Source of the DNA: Prevotella sp. CAG:1092
GTDB lineage: Bacteria > Bacteroidota > Bacteroidia > Bacteroidales > Bacteroidaceae
Direction of reading: 5' to 3'
Length of the DNA stretch: 11,720 nt
Assembly (NCBI GenBank): GCA_000436915.1
Contig: HF994189.1
Span: forward strand, 7,083-18,802
Position 1 is the stretch's first letter, and each line of letters begins with the position of its first letter. Made by a program: the position numbers and the translations under genes. Positions 6,675-11,720 of the stretch are shown here, in pieces. The notes under the pieces were generated by a model. It made no database searches. It was not told the DNA's origin and worked only from the letters and a program-made list of their open reading frames with translations.

Positions 6675-8213
6675 TTATTTCGCTGCAGGCTTCATGCGCA
6701 ATTCATATAGGTCGTTGCGACGGTCGCGAAGGTTGCGCACACTACCATAAGTATGTAGCTCGTTGAGCAAGTTGAGGTCGACATCCGATACAAGAATCAT
6801 CTCGGTATTTGGAGTAGCCTCTGAGCGCTTACCATCGTTAGGGAATGCGAAGTCGCAAGGAGTGAATACTGCCGACTGAGCATACTGGATATCCATATTG
6901 TGTACACGTGGCAAGTTGCCCACGCTACCAGCAATAGCCACATAGCATTCGTTCTCAATGGCACGAGCCTGAGCACAAACGCGAACACGTGAATATGCAT
7001 TCTGGGTGTCGGTCATGAATGGTACAAACAATATCTGCATTCCGTCGTCTGCCATCAATCGTGAAAGCTCAGGGAACTCCACATCATAGCAAATCAATAT
7101 ACCAATCTTTCCGCAGTCGGTATCGAAAGTCTGTACATGGCTACCACCTGTCAATCCCCAGCACTTCTGCTCGTCTGGAGTAACATGTATCTTCTCGTAC
7201 ATCTCATACGAACCATCACGACGGCAAAGGAAGCCCACGTTATACAAGGCGCCATCTTCCTTCACAAAAGGCATACTGCCCGTAATAATATTGATATTGT
7301 AGCTTATAGCAAGTTCAACAAAACGGTCGCGAATCTTCTCTGTATATTGAGCCATGGCGCGAATAGACTGTGCCTCGCCCATATCATTAAATCGAGCCAT
7401 CAACGGAGCATTAAAATACTCAGGGAAGAGGATGAAGTCTGACTTATAATCAGAAACAGAATCTACGAAGAATTCCACCTGCTCAAACAAGTCGTCAATA
7501 CTATGGTATGGTCGCATCTGCCATTGCACCATTCCGATTCTTACCGTTGGGCGCTTCTCTACTATCGACTGTGTAGGTGGCTGATAATAGATGTTATCCC
7601 ATTGCAACAAGGTTGCGCAATGCTTCGACTCCTCGTCGTTAGGCAGATAGTTGCGTATAACTCGGCGCACGTGGAAATCGTTAGACAACTGGAAAGTAAG
7701 CACAGGGTCATAGATTTCGCGCGAACGTACCTTCTCGATATACTCCTTAGGACGCATGGTGTCGGCATACTTATGATAGTTAGGTATTCTGCCACCAAAC
7801 ATGATTGCCTTAAGGTTCAACTTCTCGCACAATTCCTTGCGATACTCATACATACGACGTGCCAAACGCATACCACGATAGTCGGGATGTATAAACACCT
7901 CGATACCATATAGAATATTTCCTTTTGGATTGTGAGTATTGAAGGTTTCGTCGCCTGTGACCTTAGCATAAGTGTGGTCGCCCTTCACCATGTCGTAGTC
8001 AACGATGATTGATAGGGCACAGCCTACTATCTTGTCGCCAACGATAACAACCACCTGTCCCTCTGGGAAAATGGTGATGAGCTTTTTGATTTGTGCATGA
8101 GTCCAAAACACATCGGAATCAGCATAAATACGTTTAAATGATCGTGCGAGCTGGTCGTAGTCTTCCATCTGAAGATTGCGTAGCTCTACCTGATTAGCAT
8201 GTGAGGTTTCCAT
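6675..8213 (-). CDS. GNAT acetyltransferase / carbon-nitrogen hydrolase (nitrilase superfamily) fusion, 512 aa
   Basis: Residues about 8-200 form a GNAT acetyltransferase domain, with the acetyl-CoA loop around VFIHPDYRGMRLARRMYEY (106-124). Residues about 222-500 form a nitrilase-superfamily amidase with its Glu-Lys-Cys triad: Glu265 (LFPEYF), Lys341 (EKIHVTP) and Cys375 (ICYDVEFPE). Both parts look intact. The same architecture and length occur in Bacillus subtilis YhcX, and one recognised nitrilase branch carries an N-terminal RimI-like acetyltransferase. The amide substrate and acetyl acceptor are not known to me. It is cytoplasmic, with no signal peptide or TM segment. ATG at 8213 lies about 50 bases after a TAnnTTTG box, and the MutS-like gene follows 34 bases after its stop, so this is the first gene of a two-gene unit. 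Confidence 0.88.
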   Translation of the reverse strand: METSHANQVELRNLQMEDYDQLARSFKRIYADSDVFWTHAQIKKLITIFPEGQVVVIVGDKIVGCALSIIVDYDMVKGDHTYAKVTGDETFNTHNPKGNILYGIEVFIHPDYRGMRLARRMYEYRKELCEKLNLKAIMFGGRIPNYHKYADTMRPKEYIEKVRSREIYDPVLTFQLSNDFHVRRVIRNYLPNDEESKHCATLLQWDNIYYQPPTQSIVEKRPTVRIGMVQWQMRPYHSIDDLFEQVEFFVDSVSDYKSDFILFPEYFNAPLMARFNDMGEAQSIRAMAQYTEKIRDRFVELAISYNINIITGSMPFVKEDGALYNVGFLCRRDGSYEMYEKIHVTPDEQKCWGLTGGSHVQTFDTDCGKIGILICYDVEFPELSRLMADDGMQILFVPFMTDTQNAYSRVRVCAQARAIENECYVAIAGSVGNLPRVHNMDIQYAQSAVFTPCDFAFPNDGKRSEATPNTEMILVSDVDLNLLNELHTYGSVRNLRDRRNDLYELRMKPAAK

Positions 8214-8262
8214 AATAAATCTTTTACCTTACTTTTTTAGCTTTATTCTTAAATAATCGATG

Positions 8263-8270
8263 CAAAAGTA
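8263..8270 (-). promoter_or_regulatory. -7 element for the GNAT-nitrilase/MutS-like unit
   Basis: On the minus strand 8270-8263 reads TACTTTTG followed by CA, a full match to the Bacteroidetes TAnnTTTG element. It sits 50 bases before the ATG at 8213, giving a leader of roughly 40-45 bases. I see no clear TTTG at -33 about 20 bases further upstream, so the promoter is supported by one box only. Confidence 0.5.
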
Positions 8271-8345
8271 CTCTTTTCTCCACACATAGGATATATGAAA
8301 TGAGAAAAATTGATGTTTTTTCGGCAATTTAACAATATGTATAAT

Positions 8346-8381
8346 ATCATTAGTGTCCAATAAAAATTGGACACTAATGAT
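8346..8381. repeat. perfect 15-bp palindrome with 6-base loop
   Basis: 8346-8360 and 8367-8381 are perfect inverted repeats (core ttagtgtccaa / ttggacactaa) around taaaaa. No T tract follows on either strand, and neither flanking gene ends here, so it is not a terminator. It could be a regulator-binding site or a pair of transposon-like ends. I do not recognise the motif as any particular IS end. Confidence 0.75.
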
Positions 8382-8481
8382 TAGACATATCATAGAAATG
8401 GCGAGTGAGAATATCTTTATTCTCCTTTCGGAGCTCTTCAAGAAGATTAGATATTACTCGTTGGTTATACCCATTTACATA
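8374..8481 (-). pseudogene. possible C-terminal gene remnant (35 codons)
   Basis: The minus strand is open from 8481 to TAG at 8376-8374 with a protein-like, charged helical composition (RVISNLLEELRKENKDI, then TRHFYDMSNH). It has no usable start codon: an in-frame TAG lies just upstream at 8484-8482 and the only Met is five residues from the end. The stop lies inside the right arm of the palindrome at 8346-8381. It may be the tail of a decayed gene or mobile element; chance is also possible in so short a frame. I do not recognise the family. Confidence 0.25.
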
Positions 8482-8504
8482 CTATGAAAATATAAAAAAG
8501 ACTA

Positions 8505-8569
8505 ATGAATGCAGAATTTCTCATACAATAATTTGAACGTCAAATTATTATGAGTAATTTTGCATTCAT
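8505..8569. repeat. 65-base imperfect inverted repeat (28 pairs)
   Basis: 8505-8535 folds onto 8541-8569 around the loop aacgt. The inner 9 pairs are perfect (aataatttg with caaattatt). After a 2-base bulge (8525-8526) come 5 pairs, one mismatch (8519/8555) and 14 outer pairs with one G.T. The outer arms carry gaatgca and tgcattc. The element contains both boxes of the presumed fucI promoter. Confidence 0.8.
8532..8562 (+). promoter_or_regulatory. presumed promoter of fucI-fucP
   Basis: TTTG (8532-8535) and TAATTTTG (8555-8562, followed by CA) match the Bacteroidetes -33 and -7 elements with a 19-base spacer. Transcription would start around 8567, leaving a leader of roughly 135 bases before ATG 8702. 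The -33 box forms one half of the palindrome tttgaacgtcaaa at the apex of the large inverted repeat, so a repressor or activator could bind directly over it. Confidence 0.6.
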
Positions 8570-8570
8570 A

Positions 8571-8593
8571 GCATTATTACTTAGCAGTAATGC
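8571..8593 (+). other. hairpin in the fuc operon leader
   Basis: gcatta (8571-8576) pairs with taatgc (8588-8593), extended by T8577.G8587 and T8578-A8586, giving 8 pairs and a 7-base loop. It would lie at the very 5' end of the mRNA predicted from the 8532-8562 promoter and might stabilise it. A second short palindrome, atggaa-tatt-ttccat, follows at 8605-8620. Neither resembles a riboswitch I know. Confidence 0.4.
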
Positions 8594-8701
8594 AACATAT
8601 TGATATGGAATATTTTCCATTTCATTATCACCCTACAAACCCAACACGATTATTACATTATAAATATAAACCTAACAATAATTAACCATTACAAAATTAA
8701 A

Positions 8702-10522
8702 ATGAGCAAATATCCTAAAATTGGTATTCGTCCTACCATCGACGGTCGTCAGGGTGGTGTTCGTGAGTGCCTTGAAGAGAAGACTATGGCTTTGGCCAAT
8801 GCAGTAAAAGAACTCATAGAGAAGAATCTTCGTAATGGCGACGGTTCGCCAGTAGAATGCATCATCGCAGACTCTACCATCGGTCGTGTTGCCGAGAGCG
8901 CGGCTTGTGCTGAGAAGTTCGAACGCGAGGGCGTAGGCTCTACCATTACCGTAACTTCATGCTGGTGTTATGGTTCGGAGACTATGGATATGAATCCTCA
9001 CTATCCTAAGGCTGTATGGGGATTCAACGGAACTGAACGTCCTGGTGCTGTATATTTGGCTGCCGTATTGGCTGCCCACGCACAAAAAGGATTGCCTGCT
9101 TTTGGTATCTATGGACACGACGTGCAGGATCTGGACGACAACACCATCCCTGCCGATGTTGCAGAAAAGATACTTCGTTTTGCTCGTGCTGCTCAGGCTG
9201 TGGCTACTATGCGTGGCAAGAGCTATCTGTCGTTGGGCAACACCTGTATGGGTATTGCTGGCTCTATTGTTGATGCCGACTTCTTCCAAAACTATTTAGG
9301 CATGCGCACAGAATATGTGGAACTGGTAGAGATTCTTCGTCGTGTAGACTTCGGTATCTACGACCACGAGGAATTTGAGCGTGCCATGAAGTGGGTAGAG
9401 AAATATGCTAAACCTCACGAGGGACACGACTATAATGAAGATCGCGCACTATTCCCTGGCACTCCTATGACCACTTTCAACGGCAAGGGCAAGGGCAAAA
9501 CTCGCAAGGAGAAAGACGAAGACTGGGAGTTCACGGTTAAGAACATGATGATTATCCGCGACCTTATGCATGGCAACCCTCGCCTACTCGAATTAGGCTA
9601 CGAGGAAGAGGCTTTGGGCCATAACGCTATTCTGGGTGGTGTGCAGGGTCAGCGCCAATGGACCGACTATAAGCCAAACTTTGACTTCCCTGAGTCGTTG
9701 ATGTGTACATCGTTCGACTGGAATGGCATTCGCGAAGCTGACATCTTGGCTACTGAGAACGACTCGCTAAATGGCGTTTCTATGCTCTTCGGTCATTTGC
9801 TCACCAACCGTGGCGTGATGTTTAGCGACATTCGTACTTATTGGAGTCCTGAGGCTGTGGAGCGCACAACAGGCAAACGTCCTACAGGATTGGCTGCTGG
9901 TGGTTTCATACATCTTATCAATAGCGGTGCCACAACTCTCGACGCTACTGGCGCTATGACTGATGCCGAAGGCAACCCAACGATGAAGGAACCTTGGAAC
10001 ATGACCGAAGCTGACGTAGAAGCTTGTATCGAGGCTACCAGCTGGATGCCTGCTGATAGAGACTATTTCCGTGGTGGTGGCTATTCTGCTCATTTCGTTA
10101 GCCGTGGCGGCATGCCTATGACTATGATGCGTCTGAACATGGTAAAGGGCTTGGGTCCTGTGCTACAGTTGGCAGAAGGATGGTCGGTAGAATTGGATGC
10201 CGACGTTCACGACAAGCTCGACAAGCGTACCGACCCTACATGGCCTACCACATGGTTTGTGCCACGCACAGATGCTTCTAAAGACTGCTTCAAGGATGTT
10301 TATTCAGTAATGAACGCATGGGGAGCCAACCATGGTGCTATTGCCTACGGACATATTGGTGCCGACGTGCTCACACTATGCTCTATACTTCGCATACCAG
10401 TATGCATGCACAACGTAAAGGATAGCGAAATCTTCCGCCCTGCTGCATGGAACGCTTTCGGCATGGATAAGGAAGGTGCCGACTACCGTGCATGTCAGAA
10501 CTTCGGACCTATATACAAATAA
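8702..10522 (+). CDS. fucI: L-fucose isomerase, 606 aa
   Basis: FucI is a cytoplasmic Mn2+-dependent isomerase converting L-fucose to L-fuculose (and D-arabinose to D-ribulose), the first intracellular step of fucose catabolism. The chain matches FucI along its whole length, at 606 residues against 591 in E. coli. The metal and catalytic residues of E. coli FucI (Glu337, Asp361, His528) correspond to Glu352 (LATENDSLNG), Asp376 (FSDIRTYWSPEA) and His544 (GANHGAIAYGH). The start is ATG 8702 (MSKYPKIGIRPTIDGR). A frame extension to 8600 begins with TTG and adds A/T-rich, non-conserved residues, so I reject it. The ATG follows an A-rich stretch without a Shine-Dalgarno motif, usual for Bacteroidetes. 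fucP starts 4 bases after the stop, so the two genes are one operon. Confidence 0.96.
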   Translation: MSKYPKIGIRPTIDGRQGGVRECLEEKTMALANAVKELIEKNLRNGDGSPVECIIADSTIGRVAESAACAEKFEREGVGSTITVTSCWCYGSETMDMNPHYPKAVWGFNGTERPGAVYLAAVLAAHAQKGLPAFGIYGHDVQDLDDNTIPADVAEKILRFARAAQAVATMRGKSYLSLGNTCMGIAGSIVDADFFQNYLGMRTEYVELVEILRRVDFGIYDHEEFERAMKWVEKYAKPHEGHDYNEDRALFPGTPMTTFNGKGKGKTRKEKDEDWEFTVKNMMIIRDLMHGNPRLLELGYEEEALGHNAILGGVQGQRQWTDYKPNFDFPESLMCTSFDWNGIREADILATENDSLNGVSMLFGHLLTNRGVMFSDIRTYWSPEAVERTTGKRPTGLAAGGFIHLINSGATTLDATGAMTDAEGNPTMKEPWNMTEADVEACIEATSWMPADRDYFRGGGYSAHFVSRGGMPMTMMRLNMVKGLGPVLQLAEGWSVELDADVHDKLDKRTDPTWPTTWFVPRTDASKDCFKDVYSVMNAWGANHGAIAYGHIGADVLTLCSILRIPVCMHNVKDSEIFRPAAWNAFGMDKEGADYRACQNFGPIYK

Positions 10523-10526
10523 AAAA

Positions 10527-11720
10527 ATGATTGAACGCAAGTATCTATTAACTTTCATACTTATCACCACGCTGTTTATGCTATGGGGCTTTGCCAACGA
10601 CATCACAAACCCGATGGTGGCAGCCTTTCAAACAGTAATGGAATTGTCGGCAACCAAGGCATCGATGGTGCAGTTCGCCTTCTATGGCGGCTACGCCACG
10701 ATGGCTTTGCCTGCGGCATTTTTCATTCGTAAGTATAGCTTTAAGCACGGAATAATCTTGGGATTGGCTCTCTATGCTATAGGTGCCTTCCTCTTTATTC
10801 CTGCAGCCCAGCTACAGAGCTTCACATTTTTCTGTTTCTCGCTCTACATCCTCACATTCGGCTTAGCCTTCTTAGAGACCACGGCAAACCCTTTCATCCT
10901 GTCGCTTGGTTCAAAAGAAACGGCTACACGACGCCTAAACCTTGCTCAAGCCTTCAACCCTATGGGCTCGCTTTCGGGCATGGCAGTAGCCTCGTTTATT
11001 GTGTTGCCACAGCTATGGAGCGATCGTAGAGATGCAGCAGGCAAATTGTTGTTCTCTACACTTAGCGAAGCAGAGAAAGCCGATATCCGACTACACGACT
11101 TGGCTGTAATACGCGATCCGTATGTAGCCATAGGCTTGGTGGTATTGGCAATACTCGTTATCATAGCCATAACACGAATGCCGAAGACGCAAACCGACAA
11201 CGCAGAACTTACCAACGTTAGAGCCTCGCTATCTAATTTGTGGCACAACCGCATCTATCGCGAGGGCGTGGCTACTCAGATGTTCTATGTGGCAGCGCAG
11301 ATAATGACTTGGACATTCATCATCCAGTATTCCGACTATCTCGGTATAGACAAGGCTACGGCACAAAAATACAACATCTTGGCGATGACTCTGTTCCTTT
11401 CAGGTCGTTTCATCTCTACCTTCTTGATGAAGTATATCAACACTCGTCGTTTGCTAATGCTCTTTGCTATCGGAGCAGCAATATGCTCATTAGGCGCTAT
11501 CTTCATCGTGGGCATCGTGGGTCTCTACAGCCTGGTAGGCATCAGCATCTTTATGTCGCTAATGTTCCCTACCATCTATGGTATAGCTCTTGAGAATGTA
11601 GATGCCAAGGATACAGCTTTGGGTGCCGCCTTCTTGGTAATGGCAATTGTAGGTGGTGCTTTGATGCCTCCGCTCCAAGGTCTTATCATAGACCAGTATC
11701 AAGTGTTTGGTCATCCTGCC
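10527..11720 (+). CDS. fucP: L-fucose:H+ symporter (MFS), C-terminus beyond the window
   Basis: FucP imports L-fucose across the inner membrane with protons. The frame is open from ATG 10527 to the window end (398 codons, no stop); E. coli FucP has 438, so about 25-40 residues are missing. It shows MFS-like hydrophobic segments from the start (YLLTFILITTLFMLWGFAND) and the FucP signature LETTANPFILSLG, with Glu117 matching the transport-critical Glu135 of E. coli. By ungapped alignment from Trp20/Trp38, the other key residue, Asp46, falls on Asn28 (NDITNP); Asp25 is nearby. The start lies 4 bases after the fucI stop, fitting translational coupling. Related glucose/galactose MFS porters are the alternative, but the position after fucI makes fucose the best call. 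Confidence 0.92.
   Translation, partial: MIERKYLLTFILITTLFMLWGFANDITNPMVAAFQTVMELSATKASMVQFAFYGGYATMALPAAFFIRKYSFKHGIILGLALYAIGAFLFIPAAQLQSFTFFCFSLYILTFGLAFLETTANPFILSLGSKETATRRLNLAQAFNPMGSLSGMAVASFIVLPQLWSDRRDAAGKLLFSTLSEAEKADIRLHDLAVIRDPYVAIGLVVLAILVIIAITRMPKTQTDNAELTNVRASLSNLWHNRIYREGVATQMFYVAAQIMTWTFIIQYSDYLGIDKATAQKYNILAMTLFLSGRFISTFLMKYINTRRLLMLFAIGAAICSLGAIFIVGIVGLYSLVGISIFMSLMFPTIYGIALENVDAKDTALGAAFLVMAIVGGALMPPLQGLIIDQYQVFGHPA

Larger units (their letters stand above)
8214..8701. other. 488-base intergenic region between divergent operons
   Basis: This A/T-rich stretch separates the minus-strand GNAT-nitrilase unit from plus-strand fucI. Moving right it holds a minus-strand -7 box (8263-8270), a perfect 15-bp palindrome (8346-8381), a 35-codon minus-strand open stretch without a start (8374-8481), a 65-base imperfect inverted repeat containing the presumed fuc promoter (8505-8569), two smaller hairpins (8571-8593, 8605-8620) and an A/T-rich untranslated leader. 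No complete gene is credible here and no fuc regulator gene is present. Confidence 0.7.

Noticed and set aside
8229..8441. 70-codon minus-strand ORF between the divergent operons
   Set aside because: It runs across the -7 box and leader of the GNAT-nitrilase gene, crosses the palindrome and ends in A/T-rich sequence with Lys/Ile-rich residues. It reads the same bases as the more protein-like frame at 8374-8481 in a different frame. I see no family resemblance.
8600..8701. N-terminal extension of fucI starting at TTG 8600
   Set aside because: The 34 added residues are Ile/Asn/Tyr-rich translation of an A/T-rich leader, and the family N-terminus matches MSKYPKIGIRPTIDGR at 8702.
1..11720. CRISPR array, tRNA, rRNA, prophage or intact insertion sequence
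   Set aside because: I saw no regularly spaced short repeats, no tRNA-like cloverleaf, no rRNA segment and no transposase or phage gene of credible length.

Overview
The window looks like a chromosomal segment of a Bacteroidales bacterium, most likely from the Prevotella/Segatella group. Three things point there. The promoters fit the Bacteroidetes pattern (TTG or TTTG, then TAnnTTTG about 19-20 bases later). Starts lack Shine-Dalgarno motifs and follow A/T-rich leaders. The gene set is typical of gut Bacteroidales: a secreted GH43 enzyme, a membrane MutS-like protein, a GNAT-nitrilase fusion, and fucI-fucP.

Layout. 1-2401 (+) is alanyl-tRNA synthetase (alaS), cut by the left edge. It is broken inside by four partial repeats of itself (163, 72, 205 and 89 bp). 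These shift the frame, while the paired copies differ almost only at synonymous positions. A strong terminator follows (2470-2511). Next is a promoter and a secreted GH43 glycosidase with two C-terminal accessory domains (2656-4728, +). A bidirectional terminator separates it from a convergent two-gene unit on the minus strand: a GNAT/carbon-nitrogen hydrolase fusion (8213-6675) and, 34 bases downstream, a membrane-anchored MutS-family ATPase (6640-4829). A 488-base intergenic region (8214-8701) then holds two divergent promoters, a perfect 15-bp palindrome and a 65-base imperfect inverted repeat that encloses the presumed fuc promoter. The window ends with fucI (8702-10522) and fucP (from 10527, cut by the right edge), four bases apart.

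How the genes work together. fucP and fucI form the import and first isomerisation steps of L-fucose use. The GH43 enzyme would release plant pentoses outside the cytoplasm, but no SusCD pair or regulator is visible beside it. The GNAT-nitrilase and MutS-like genes look co-transcribed, but their shared role is unknown.

No CRISPR array, rRNA, tRNA, phage or intact transposon is visible. I see no convincing new defence or mobile system. The two most notable signals are the alaS mosaic, which I judge more likely a metagenomic strain-mixing assembly error than biology, and the inverted-repeat promoter of the fuc operon.
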